A stretch of DNA of 64,000 nt from assembly GCA_036583965.1 (NCBI GenBank), contig JAZBQD010000027.1, positions 24,497,001 to 24,561,000 on the forward strand. The letters are read 5' to 3'. This document shows positions 56,901 through 64,000 of this stretch, piece after piece (the stretch's first letter is position 1; every line of letters starts with the position of its first letter). Both the position numbers and the translations under genes were made by a program. The stretch is from Prunella strophiata. Its lineage: Eukaryota > Chordata > Aves > Passeriformes > Prunellidae. The notes under the pieces are model-generated. The model was not told the DNA's origin, searched no databases, and saw nothing but the letters and a program-made list of their open reading frames with translations.

Positions 56901-59465
56901 AATGGGAATTGAGTTGCAGCATTTGGGCTGCACATGGGAATCTGGAGGGAATGAGTTAAAGCTGGGCTGGGAATGTTGTGTATGAGCCTGGGGGCCTCAC
57001 TGGTGGGCACCAAAGGGCTTTCAGTTAGTGCTGGGTTTCCTCCCTCCCTCCTCCCTTATACAGAAATGGCTCACAAAAACATGGAGGGAATTTTTAATTA
57101 GAAAAGGCCTCCAGAAAAGTCCTCACAGAAATAATAAGCTCTTTAATTCTGTTGGAGTAGTGGAAGGGAGAATGCTTCAAAGTTCATAATTTCCTTTTTG
57201 TTCAAGTAATTTTTTTCCCCTTGAATATTTCTGACTTATTTTTTTAACTCTTACATAGACTCCTTTTCTACATGCTTTAAATCATCCCCAAACTTTTCTT
57301 TTTCAGAATTTTGACCCCAACGAGCAGTTTCCAAGATATTTGGACCCTCTATAACTTCCTCAGAAGACATGAGGTATGACATTTTTTTGGTGTTTGATCA
57401 CTTCACTTACAGCTTTTATTTCAAGTAACTCTGAGGTCATGTCTCATCACTTCCATTATTTCCATTAAGAATTTTGATTCTTTGCTCTTATTTATTAGTT
57501 GTTGAACATGCAGATAGATTTTGGTTGAATTTGAACAGGTATTTGAGTTGTTTGTGTGATTTGCTGAGTGCTCACTTGGTGTGACTGACTTGCTGTTGAG
57601 AATAAAAAGCCTTGAAATGAATGTTTTTTAGTAGAATATTTCTGTTTAATATGTTACATATTTCAGGCTTGCAGTGCTCTGCTGTGCAGAGAAATATATT
57701 TGGGGTTTGGGCCTTCACATACATTTTTGGAATTGATGCAAGTCAGAGCTTATTTCATTTGAGATACACACACATATATATGTATACACGTATATATGTA
57801 TATGTAAATAAAACTATAGGGCAAGCTTAAGAGGGGAGGAAGACTTATTGAAGGTCTTGTAGATTTGTGCAGAAGTGGTTAGAAAATGGAGCTGGAATTT
57901 GTAATACTAGATTTTATTACAAGATACAGGATGATTTTTTTAATGTACTGTCTCCACTTGAGAGCCTGTTAGGGAATACATGAGCTGTATCTGCTATTCC
58001 TACTGTATAATTGTAGAAGACATGTAATACTTAATGAATGACTACATTAATTCTCTCTTCTTTGTTTTAGATCAATAACAGTCTGAAATTCACAGCTGAG
58101 GAGCTGTATGAGTGTGTTTCACAGGAGCTGTACAGGTGAGCCCATTGTGGGGGTTGAGGCAGCATTTTCACCTGTATTAACCAAGGTACCATGACAGGAA
58201 TCATCTGGGTCAGTGAAAATCCCCCTTTGTAGGAATAGTGTAGGGAAAATAAATGGGGGGTTTTAAAAATTCCCTTTTTAATTTTAATGCCTGATTAACA
58301 CAGAGCAGGATAGGACAGAAGTTAAACTGGACTTGAGCCATCAGTGCCTTACATGGTGATTTTCAGCTGTTGGAGATGAGGTGTTGAGCTCTCCCTCCTC
58401 TGCCAGTGGTTTCTGACTCATTTCTTTATGAATTTGTGTCACTGAAGGTTTGTGAATCCAGGCTCTGGGAGGTTTCTAAAATGTCATCATGGATTTTTAA
58501 TAATTCTGAGCTGGCTAATAAAGGACAGGTAACTGGATTTTGGTGTTGTGTGGATATGAATGAGCTGTCACTGGCCAGGATCAGCTGAGTGAAAGGCTGG
58601 AGGGTGCATTACTCTAAAAAGCTTCCCTTTGCCTGGATTCATTCTGGCTCCCTGAATCTTTCAATATCAGGAGACAAAGTTATTCAGGGAGGGAGACATT
58701 CAATATTTGTATCAGTAATAAAAAACAGTTTAAAAGCTTCACTCCCACGAGTTTATGGCTCTTGACCTGTATTGATATAGGCATAAAGAAAACAGTGTGT
58801 GGAAATTTGTGCTCAGCAGAGTTAGAGACTTCCCTGGCAGCCCTCAGGCTGTGCTTGTGGAACTCAATGATTGGGGTTTTCTTCCTTATTTGAGGAGCAG
58901 CTTTTACATGGTCTTTTGAGAAGGAATCTTTTGGAAACCTAAGTTAGGGCATGTTTATATGTGATCAGGTTCAGATTACTCTTTTGAAAGGGTCTGAATT
59001 GTAAGGGGTGTATCCAGATCCTTAATTTTGAGTGTGAGTACAGGCTGTGTAAGTGTGTGAGGGATGGTTGAACTGCACCTTCCAGAATCCCAGATCTCTG
59101 CAGAAAGTTGATGTCAGTGACCTCTCCTGACAATTGTTCCCCTTTACCTGCCCTAGAAGGGAACAGAAGCTCTGCCTGTGGCAGCTGAGGGTTGGCTGTT
59201 GTAAGGAGCTCATGTGAAATCCTCAGATTTAGCAGCTGTAGTGCCAAACTCACTGCTGCTGCTTGAGTTTGATGGAAGCGTCCTTGTAAATTTAAGGAGT
59301 ATTCGTAAAGATTCCTGTTCTGCTGTGTCCTGCTAACCTTTCTCTCTCCTGTCTCCCAGGGAGAGGCTGGAAGTGGGCTGCTGCCAGCTGGCACAGCTGG
59401 AGCAGACGCTGGAGCAGTGCCAGGCGTCCGTGCACAGGGAGGCCGAGAGCCGGGGCTGGCTCTGA
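35934..59465 (+). CDS. SWT1: SWT1 PIN-domain RNA endoribonuclease homologue (18 coding exons)
   Basis: Swt1 in yeast is a PIN-type RNA endonuclease in nuclear mRNP quality control at the pore; the vertebrate protein is its homologue. Exons: 35934-35999, 38056-38114, 38795-39539, 40528-40593, 40733-40789, 41389-41518, 41648-41749, 43276-43464, 43800-43893, 45086-45219, 45876-46024, 47292-47430, 48238-48383, 49506-49714, 49938-50066, 57307-57373, 58071-58135, 59360-59465. All junctions keep phase: 2652 nt, 883 aa, against about 900 in the human protein. The N-terminal half is Lys/Glu-rich and diverged. The PIN domain spans about residues 382-510: VVIDTN with D388, [11 protein letters not shown] with E424, [11 protein letters not shown] with D480/D481 and CTDDKNL with D504/D505, so the acidic active-site set is present. 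The C-terminal half is the helical Swt1 region ([33 protein letters not shown]). It shares a promoter with TRMT1L and converges on IVNS1ABP. Confidence 0.95.
38056..38114 (+). CDS. SWT1: SWT1 exon (residues 23-42)
   Basis: Short charged exon reading [19 protein letters not shown]. Acceptor TTTCTTTCAG, donor GTAAAT, phase 2. The sequence is not conserved enough to recognise alone; phase and splice sites support it. Confidence 0.78.
38795..39539 (+). CDS. SWT1: SWT1 large N-terminal exon, basic and acidic (residues 42-290)
   Basis: A 745-nt exon, Lys/Arg/Glu-rich, with [31 protein letters not shown], a Glu tract of nine residues before DKDF, and [10 protein letters not shown]. The KKxR/RKRRK clusters suggest nuclear localisation. 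Donor GTAATG, phase 0. It is strongly diverged from mammals, as is typical of this half. Confidence 0.9.
40168..40312 (-). mobile_element. CR1 LINE fragment, antisense
   Basis: Antisense CR1: TTGAGGTTGGAAGGCACCTC, CCATCCAGTCCAGCCCCCTT, GCTCAGGCAGGGTCAGCC and CTCTGGGCAGCCTGGTCAAG. It lies in a SWT1 intron. Confidence 0.8.
40528..40593 (+). CDS. SWT1: SWT1 exon (residues 291-312)
   Basis: Reads [20 protein letters not shown] and PK, phase 0 at both ends, with acceptor TTTCTAG and donor GTGAGT. Being symmetric, it could be skipped without changing the frame. Confidence 0.82.
40733..40789 (+). CDS. SWT1: SWT1 exon with a weak donor (residues 313-331)
   Basis: Reads [19 protein letters not shown]. 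The donor GTTGGT is poor, but it is the one that joins DQE to MQIVED, the conserved family sequence. A better-looking GTAATG four bases later would break the frame. Confidence 0.85.
41389..41518 (+). CDS. SWT1: SWT1 exon before the PIN domain (residues 332-375)
   Basis: Reads [20 protein letters not shown], then [20 protein letters not shown]. The [12 protein letters not shown] and GELxSMEIDL blocks are conserved. Donor GTATGT, phase 1. Confidence 0.93.
41648..41749 (+). CDS. SWT1: SWT1 PIN domain, first acidic residue (375-409)
   Basis: Reads [20 protein letters not shown], then [20 protein letters not shown] is the PIN beta-1 motif with catalytic D388. Donor GTATGT, phase 1. Confidence 0.95.
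43276..43464 (+). CDS. SWT1: SWT1 PIN domain, second acidic residue (409-472)
   Basis: Reads [20 protein letters not shown], then [20 protein letters not shown] and [11 protein letters not shown]. The donor must be GTAATA after ATGT (43464): it makes Y of YGLSDEN, as in the family. The GTGTAA two bases upstream would shift the frame. Confidence 0.93.
43800..43893 (+). CDS. SWT1: SWT1 PIN domain, third acidic site (472-503)
   Basis: Reads [20 protein letters not shown], then [17 protein letters not shown] carries D480/D481 and ends in the beta-strand before the next acidic site. Donor GTGAGT, phase 2. Confidence 0.96.
45086..45219 (+). CDS. SWT1: SWT1 PIN domain end (503-548)
   Basis: Opens [20 protein letters not shown] with D504/D505, the fourth acidic site, then enters a variable linker ([15 protein letters not shown]). 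Donor GTGAGT, phase 1. Confidence 0.93.
45876..46024 (+). CDS. SWT1: SWT1 helical C-terminal region, part 1 (548-597)
   Basis: Ends in the highly conserved [20 protein letters not shown] and [10 protein letters not shown]. Donor GTGGTT is weak but gives phase 0 into ILYLKPPW. Confidence 0.93.
47292..47430 (+). CDS. SWT1: SWT1 helical C-terminal region, part 2 (598-644)
   Basis: Reads [20 protein letters not shown], then [20 protein letters not shown]. Acceptor TTCCAG, donor GTAATA, phase 1. Confidence 0.95.
47745..47955 (+). mobile_element. CR1-type LINE fragment
   Basis: Sense fragment of another CR1 subfamily: GTGCTGGGCACTGCCCAGGC, AGGGTTTGGACAACACTCCC and GGTTGGACTGGCTGATCCTG, with GGGTCCCTTCCCACTCAGGA. 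It lies in a SWT1 intron. Confidence 0.72.
48238..48383 (+). CDS. SWT1: SWT1 helical C-terminal region, part 3 (644-692)
   Basis: Reads [20 protein letters not shown], then [20 protein letters not shown] and AKLCESLGG. Donor GTAAGG, phase 0. Confidence 0.93.
49140..49342 (+). mobile_element. CR1 LINE 3' fragment
   Basis: Sense CR1: AGGAAGGAAATTCCGCCCTG, CAGGGTGGGGAGGCCCTGG and AGAAGCTGTGGCTGCCCCTG, ending TTCCAGCCCAAACTATCAA. It lies in the SWT1 intron just before the next exon. Confidence 0.88.
49506..49714 (+). CDS. SWT1: SWT1 exon with variable linker and RHQEIW motif (693-762)
   Basis: Begins [20 protein letters not shown], a variable linker, and ends [20 protein letters not shown], conserved in SWT1. 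Acceptor TTTTATAAG, donor GTACAG, phase 2. Confidence 0.92.
49938..50066 (+). CDS. SWT1: SWT1 exon (762-805)
   Basis: Reads [20 protein letters not shown], then [20 protein letters not shown] and GIG; the FEEAFxxLQKLxAAV block is conserved. Donor GTGAGC, phase 2. Confidence 0.94.
50571..50828 (-). mobile_element. CR1 LINE 3' fragment, antisense
   Basis: Well-preserved antisense copy starting TCATAGAATCACAGAATCCC (the terminal 8-mer repeats), then GAGTTGGGAGGGACCTTAAA, CCATGGGCAGGGACACCTCC and CTTCCCAATATCTCATCTCA. Confidence 0.9.
51582..51680 (-). mobile_element. CR1 LINE 3' end, short, antisense
   Basis: CATAGAATTAGAATAGTTGG, GGTTGGAAGGGACCTTAAAG and CCTGCCATGGGTAGACACC; diverged and truncated after about 100 bp. 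Confidence 0.82.
55272..55975. repeat. G-rich minisatellite of about 700 bp, unit about 21 bp
   Basis: More than 25 tandem copies of a unit close to GTGGGAGCTGCTGGGTGGGGA, with variants GGGGGG, GATGGGG and GGGGCAG. Copies degrade toward the right end (after 55800). The plus strand is extremely G-rich with frequent G3-G7 runs. Long open frames on both strands here (Gly/Trp/Cys-rich plus, Pro/Ser-rich minus) are by-products of the repeat. Confidence 0.95.
56477..56494. repeat. Perfect 18-bp palindrome
   Basis: ACTTTCCCATGGGAAAGT is its own reverse complement. It lies in a SWT1 intron without an obvious partner feature. Confidence 0.85.
57307..57373 (+). CDS. SWT1: SWT1 exon (805-827)
   Basis: Reads [20 protein letters not shown] and RHE, after the 7.2-kb intron. 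Acceptor TTTTTCAG, donor GTATGA, phase 0. Confidence 0.93.
57763..57805. repeat. Alternating purine-pyrimidine simple repeat
   Basis: ACACACACATATATATGTATACACGTATATATGTATATG: imperfect CA/TA/TG dinucleotides with several self-complementary blocks. It lies in a SWT1 intron. Confidence 0.85.
58071..58135 (+). CDS. SWT1: SWT1 exon (828-849)
   Basis: Reads [20 protein letters not shown] and Y, matching the KFTAQEIYDCVSQ-type block of the family. Acceptor TTTGTTTTAG, donor GTGAGC, phase 2. Confidence 0.94.
59360..59465 (+). CDS. SWT1: SWT1 terminal coding exon (849-883)
   Basis: Reads [20 protein letters not shown], then [14 protein letters not shown] and TGA at 59463-59465. The CxQLxxLExTxxQCxASVxxEAxxRGW pattern fits the family, but the protein stops right after RGWL, shorter than the human tail by about ten residues. 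Confidence 0.94.
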
Positions 59466-59771
59466 CCGGGCTCAGCCGCTGAGCTCCGCCTCCTCAAGGG
59501 GAGGAGAGAGAAGTGCTGGAGGAGCCAAAACCCTGCCGGCTTTTCTTCTCGAAAAGAAGCTGCTGCTTTGGGTTGGAGTTGAAGGGAATACACAGTTTCA
59601 CGTGGACATTAAAGGTTGGGATTTCTGCTGAGAATTCTGTTCACTACTAGAATGTTAATCTGAGTGAGGGTGCCGCTGGATAGCCATGGATGGCCAGGAG
59701 AAGCAGGGCTGGGATTTAGCAGCTGTGCTGTGCTGCTCTGAGCATCCAGCGCTCCTGTGAGGAGCTGAGCT

Positions 59772-59795
59772 GTTAATGGTTGTATAACCATTAAC
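59772..59795 (+). other. SWT1: Perfect 10-bp stem hairpin in SWT1 3' UTR
   Basis: GTTAATGGTT, loop GTAT, AACCATTAAC. In RNA it would form a 10-bp stem with a four-base loop. It lies between the proximal and distal poly(A) signals. Confidence 0.8.
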
Positions 59796-60402
59796 TCTGT
59801 TTGTTTTGCTGGTACTTTACAAGTGACAAGTGAGAGAAAGGAGTCTGTTGTGTCACCAGAGGGTGGGAAGTAGCTGAGTGCAAGGCCGGGAATGAAGGAC
59901 TGACCCGCAGACACAACGTGTGTGTCCTGTGCAGTGAAGGCTTCAGAGAGGATGTAGAATGGGCAAAGGAGCAGGGTGATGCTTGTTTTTCCTTAAAGAC
60001 AAAACAGACCCTCCATCCTCCTGCAGGTGTTTGTCCCAGATCCCTTTTCAGATGAAAAGGGTGTTTCTCCTTTGTTTAAGCAGGCATTTTATATTCACAC
60101 AGTGGAAACCTACTAGCAGTGCTCTTGAGGAAACTCCTTATCCTGCTCTTCTGGGAGGTGGGTCTGGGTCTCTGCTCTCCAGGTGACATCCCTCTGTGGC
60201 TGCACTGTTGGTTGCTTTGTAGAACTGCTTTAAGTCCATGAAACTTTCCAAAAGCCATTTTCTAAGGCCTTTAATGCTACCTCTTCTTGTATGTATTTGT
60301 ACAGAGATGAGCTGACTGGCAAAGTTCTGAAGTGTCTATTTTGATATTAACTTTTGGACGTATTTGTAAATTCTTGATTGTAAAAATGTAATTTATTGTT
60401 AC

Positions 60403-60408
60403 ATTAAA
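60403..60408 (+). terminator. SWT1: SWT1 poly(A) signal, distal (ATTAAA)
   Basis: ATTAAA in an AT-rich run (TTATTGTTACATTAAACAG), followed by GTGGTTAATTCTGAGTGGGT, a G/T-rich downstream element. Confidence 0.6.
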
Positions 60409-60430
60409 CAGTGGTTAATTCTGAGTGGGT

Positions 60431-61150
60431 CTCAGGTCCCCATGCCAGGGAGTGGGGTGGAATTCCTGTTGGGACACAGTGACTGTGCAGGGCTGTTCCC
60501 ATGGGGGTTCTCCAGCCCTGGGAGCAGGGTGGGGACATTGGATCAAAGATGCTGATGGGGGCAGCTGCAGCACATGCTGGCCATGCTCTGTGGGCAGCTG
60601 CCTGGGAAGGGCTGGTGTGGAGGATGAGTCTTCTGTTCCCCACTCTTTCTGGCTCTCCCTGCTCAGCTGGACCAGCTTCACCAGCCTGCTGGGGCCAGTG
60701 AATTTCCTGGGCCTGGTGTGTTTTCCCATTCCCATGGTAAGCTGGAGCAGCTAGCTCCTGCCCAGGAGTGCCTAGTACCCTGAAGCTGTGAGGTGAAGGA
60801 GCAGCTCCAGGTGCAGCTTTGCACCCCTGTTGTGCATTTGCAAGTTCATGTGGCCCCTGTCCCCCTGGCCCTGTGGGGCACCACCCAAGCTGCAGAGAGG
60901 TTTCTGTACACAGCCCCTTAGCAGGGAAAGCCCTGGCCCAGACACTCCCCAGGGGGGGTGGTGCTCTGAGCCCCCAGTCCCTTGAGCAGTGAGCCTGACT
61001 CTCCACTGCAGGCATGAGGGACATGGGACACTCCAGCCCCTGTCCTGTGCCTACACCCATCTGAAATACCACTTTTAGTATCTCCTCTTTGGACACCACC
61101 TCCTTGAAGAAAAGGACACACAGCCAGGTCAGGGCACGCCTGTGGTGCAA
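60431..61150. other. Spacer between convergent SWT1 and IVNS1ABP
   Basis: A GC-richer spacer of about 720 bp between the two inferred transcript ends. Open frames on both strands (for example 60404-61150 minus) have no recognisable protein. I see no RNA gene or repeat. Confidence 0.65.
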
Positions 61151-62318
61151 GGGTTTCCCAAAAGGTACCTTTAATGTGTTTGCAGCAGCAGCAAGCAGTC
61201 AGTGCTAGTTTTGGCACCCAGAGTTAGATGTGCAGCACTACACATTAGACACCAAGTCATCCCACCCCCATGTTTGATCCATAGGAACAGAGAAAGTGAA
61301 CTAAAACAGGACTATGAGCACATACAAAATCAAGTTATTCGTGTTCTATCACACTTCCAGCTGGTAATATTAGAAAAATAAACTTAAGACAGGTACTACA
61401 ACACATTTTCTTTGCCAGCTGGCAAGAGTTTAAAACCCATGAGAAACCCCCCCTCCCCAAACCTGTTGTTGTACAAAGATCAGCTCACCCAGAGTAACAA
61501 AACTGCTGTACAGAAAGCACGCTCTGCATTCTCCTCAAAACACTTGGAGCCAGAATCCTTTTCCCCACCCTAGAAAGTCTGGGTGTGTGATGTCCAGAAA
61601 CCCTGTGCAGCTCTAAGGAAGGTGGTGCAGACTAACTCACACTATTGCAGCAGAGGCAGCAGCTCACCTGTGGGGGCAATCCACTGTCCCACTCGGGCTC
61701 TAGAAACTCCAAGGCTGTCTCTTTGTTTCAATAACCACCTTATCTGCCATTTGCATTTCAACAGACAAAATACTCTGCTGAGTATATAAAAACTGTTATA
61801 AAAAGGCAATTGTAAAAGATAAGGTATTAGCAGAGGCATGTCAGCTTTTTTTAATAAAAAAAATAGCCATTATATCTATTTAAATAAGGCTTCTTGTTAC
61901 AGATTGTTCCAGTTACTGAAGGAAACCAAGGCCTGATGAAAGAAAAAAACATTATCCCCCACAAATTTTACCCTTCCTGCCCCAAGAACACACCTCCAAG
62001 AAGTCATCCAATGTGCAAAGTGACAAATACTGGGGGAAGCTCCTGAAATGATATGCCCAGTCTAGTTTCTCTTGCGTTATCATCAAAATCTTAAAACAAA
62101 ACCAAAACCTTTAAAGTTCTAAAATACACAAAAAAACCCTTCATCTCAATATTTTTTCCAAAACAAATATATACAGCACGTTAATATGCAATATGCAAAA
62201 GCTCTGTGTTGCTGTTGGCAACATCTATGCCCTCCCCACCCCTATTCACAGGTGTACCTCTAACTGAAACACAATTACATCACTAAGCCTGTTAGTTTGA
62301 AAAGGGAATTTAATTCAC
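61151..62318 (-). other. IVNS1ABP: IVNS1ABP 3' UTR
   Basis: Lies between the IVNS1ABP stop and the minus-strand ATTAAA at 61175-61170. It is A/T-rich with no exon. The extent is inferred from the signal. Confidence 0.6.
61170..61175 (-). terminator. IVNS1ABP: IVNS1ABP poly(A) signal candidate (ATTAAA)
   Basis: Minus-strand ATTAAA (plus TTTAAT) about 1.14 kb after the stop codon, faced by the SWT1 signal about 760 bp away. Confidence 0.5.
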
Positions 62319-62572
62319 TTAAAACTTGTAAATTTTGGTGTAGGGGCTCCACTCGTTTGACTCTGGATTGTAGACCTCAAGTGTGTTCAAGAACTCATTG
62401 CCATCGAAGCCCCCCACGGCATAAATGGTGTTGGCCACGGTGGTGATGCCGGCGTTGCTCCTGGGCGTGGTCATGCCGCCCATCATCTTCCACTCGTTCC
62501 TGGCAGGGTCGTACATCTCCACGCAGTTCACCGCGTGCGTGCCGTCAAACCCTCCGGCCACAAAGAGCTTGC
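62319..62572 (-). CDS. IVNS1ABP: IVNS1ABP terminal exon, last two kelch blades
   Basis: Reads [20 protein letters not shown], then [20 protein letters not shown] and [20 protein letters not shown], ending [10 protein letters not shown] and the stop at 62319-62321. Acceptor CTCTCGCAG, phase 1 entry. Confidence 0.96.
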
Positions 62573-63948
62573 CTGCGAGAGGAAAGGGAGCCACGCTCAC
62601 TGCTCAGCACCAGCTGTGCTCCCACCAGGAGGCTGCACAAAGCCCCAAGGGACACAGGTGGTGTTGCAGATCTTGGCCTGGGCAAGGCCTGCACTTACAG
62701 GAGTGATCTGCTTTGGGTCTCCCGCCCATGACAGCTAATGGGAATTTGATTTAGACTAAGAACAAAGTCCAAATTCAAACAGGCGCAGCTCCAGAAGCTG
62801 CAGAGTGACACTTCCAGAACAAAGAGTTAGGGTGAATGCCCCACAACCAAGAGGTTTTTGCTTTTTAATTAAAACTGGGCATTTAACCAGGCTCCTACTC
62901 TATTGTTTCCTGCCCAAAAAGGAGCACAGCTTTGTATTCTACTTGCATCAGAACAAACACGAAAGGCCCCGAGGCAGCAGCCCCAGCCCTACCATCACGG
63001 ACAGCCGCGCCGGCGCCGCGCCGTGCCACGTTCATGGGTGCCATCAGGGTCCAGGTGTTGTTCTCGGGGTTGTAGCGCTCCACGCTGTTGAGGCAGTTCC
63101 ACGACTCGGCCCCGCCGATGATGTACAGGTACCCTCCCAGCTCACACACAGCCGACTGGTGCCTCCCTGCAACCAAAGCTGGCACAGTCAGCCACCACCA
63201 ACAGCCCACAGCACAAGCAACTCCAAGGGGCTTTGCATGGGTGTAGTTTTTTGGTTTGGTGCAGTTCTGCAGTTGCCCTTTTCTCCCCATCCCTGCTCAG
63301 CTTCCCAGCAAACTTACGGATGTTAAGGGGAGCGCAGCTCGTCCAAGCCTTTGTTACAGGATCAAACACATCACAGTTCTTCAGTCCTTTCTGGCCATAG
63401 GGATCAGAACCACCCACAATGTACAGCTTTCCGTTCAGGGCACACACTCCTGTTGATACAGGTAAGAATGGCAAGTGAGTAGAGCTGGCTGAGTCTGTAC
63501 CCCCCAGTCCAGGCGCTGCAGAGGCCTCACCTGCGTTGCAGCGGTTGGTGCGCAGCTCAGGAACAGGGGTCCAGTCATCAATCTCGGGCTCGTACATCTC
63601 TCCACAGCTCAAGTCATCCGAGTGGCCGTTTGACCCACCCACGACGTACAGCTGCCCCTGGAGGAACAAACCAACACCCGTCATCTCTCAGCATACCAGT
63701 CAGCTTGTGAGCGCTTGAGTAACAATGGAACTAGAGAGAAACAACTTCTAGAGCCATCCAGTTCAGTGTGCCCTGTTCAGCTCAGCCCAGGTGGGATCCC
63801 ACAGGCTTACTCCCCACCCTACACACCATCAGCACTGCCATCTGGAACCGGGCCCTCGGCGTCCTCATGGGTGCGATGAACGTCCAGGTGTCCTTCTCAG
63901 GGTCGTAGCACTCCACGGTGCGCAGACACTCCTCCCTGTTGTAGCCCC
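62319..63948 (-). CDS. IVNS1ABP: Influenza NS1-binding protein homologue, kelch part (last five coding exons)
   Basis: IVNS1ABP (NS1BP, KLHL39) is a BTB-BACK-kelch protein known for roles in actin stability and nuclear mRNA processing, and as a host partner of influenza NS1. The window holds only its C-terminal kelch propeller. Exons in transcript order: 63948-63827, 63657-63531, 63449-63318, 63166-62993, 62572-62319. Phases agree, giving about 269 residues of the usual 640 or so. Kelch blades are marked by GG doublets and Y/W pairs: [97 protein letters not shown] and [20 protein letters not shown]. The stop follows SPYTKIYKF. The BTB and BACK exons lie beyond the window. Exons are GC-rich relative to introns. 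Confidence 0.96.
62993..63166 (-). CDS. IVNS1ABP: IVNS1ABP kelch exon
   Basis: Reads [20 protein letters not shown], then [20 protein letters not shown] and [17 protein letters not shown]. Donor GTAGGG, phase 1. Confidence 0.96.
63318..63449 (-). CDS. IVNS1ABP: IVNS1ABP kelch exon
   Basis: Reads [20 protein letters not shown], then [20 protein letters not shown] and PLNI. Donor GTAAGT, phase 1. Confidence 0.96.
63531..63657 (-). CDS. IVNS1ABP: IVNS1ABP kelch exon
   Basis: Reads [20 protein letters not shown], then [20 protein letters not shown] and NA. Acceptor TTCCTCCAG, donor GTGAGG, phase 1. Confidence 0.96.
63827..63948 (-). CDS. IVNS1ABP: IVNS1ABP kelch exon (first in window)
   Basis: Reads [20 protein letters not shown], then [20 protein letters not shown] and M. 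Acceptor CTCGCTCGCAG; donor GTGTGT, phase 0. The rest of the window (63949-64000) is intron. Confidence 0.95.
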
Positions 63949-64000
63949 CTGCGAGCGAGAGGTTACTGGCCCCACATCCAGAGGCTCCAGCCCAGCCCCG

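Larger units (their letters stand above)
50067..57306 (+). other. SWT1: Longest SWT1 intron (7.2 kb)
   Basis: No exon-like open block with conserved protein was recognised. It holds two CR1 fragments (50571 and 51582), the G-rich minisatellite at 55272-55975 and an 18-bp perfect palindrome at 56477-56494. 51700-55200 otherwise shows nothing I can name. Confidence 0.8.
59466..60430 (+). other. SWT1: SWT1 3' UTR with two poly(A) signals
   Basis: A proximal ATTAAA lies at 59608-59613, about 140 bp after the stop, and a distal ATTAAA at 60403-60408. Between them is a perfect hairpin (59772-59795). No coding is seen. Confidence 0.65.

Noticed and set aside
60404..61150. 248-aa minus-strand open frame between SWT1 and IVNS1ABP
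   Set aside because: No recognisable domain; it lies in the spacer and SWT1 3' UTR antisense, without splice or start context to support it.

Overview
This window is vertebrate nuclear DNA and almost certainly avian. It has multi-exon genes with GT/AG introns, a CpG-island promoter, and many short 5'-truncated copies of the CR1 LINE with its characteristic bird-type 3' end. Four genes are recognisable by their proteins: RNF2 (+), TRMT1L (-), SWT1 (+) and IVNS1ABP (-, partial). From established knowledge this is the same order and orientation as in the human 1q25 region, so this is a conserved syntenic block. No bacterial, phage or CRISPR-type system is present.

Layout. 1-10004 is RNF2 intron 1; the 5' non-coding exon lies upstream of the window. 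10005-15307 holds the six RNF2 coding exons and 15308 to about 17660 its 3' UTR. 17660-20472 is the gap or TRMT1L 3' UTR of a tail-to-tail pair. 20473-34850 holds the 15 coding exons of TRMT1L on the minus strand. 34640-35330 is a CpG-rich bidirectional promoter shared with SWT1. 35934-59465 holds the 18 coding exons of SWT1, and its 3' UTR ends at about 60430. About 740 bp separate its distal poly(A) signal from the convergent IVNS1ABP signal. The last five kelch exons of IVNS1ABP lie at 62319-63948.

I joined the exons by hand, checking phase at every junction. The spliced products are RNF2 336 aa (only after discounting one extra base), TRMT1L 733 aa, SWT1 883 aa and about 269 aa of IVNS1ABP. 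Lengths and motifs fit the families. The four genes are functionally separate: a Polycomb E3 ligase, a tRNA methyltransferase relative, a PIN-type RNA endonuclease and a BTB-kelch adaptor. The only physical linkage visible is the shared TRMT1L/SWT1 promoter and the two convergent 3' ends.

The most notable oddity is a single extra C at 14256 in the RNF2 exon that opens the RAWUL domain. As read, it shifts the frame and gives an early stop. Other points are two large minisatellites (one starting beside the RING-exon splice donor, one about 700 bp and very G-rich in SWT1), an antisense LTR-like insertion in RNF2, a repeat array beside the bidirectional promoter, two competing splice sites that decide the frame, and a perfect hairpin in the SWT1 3' UTR.
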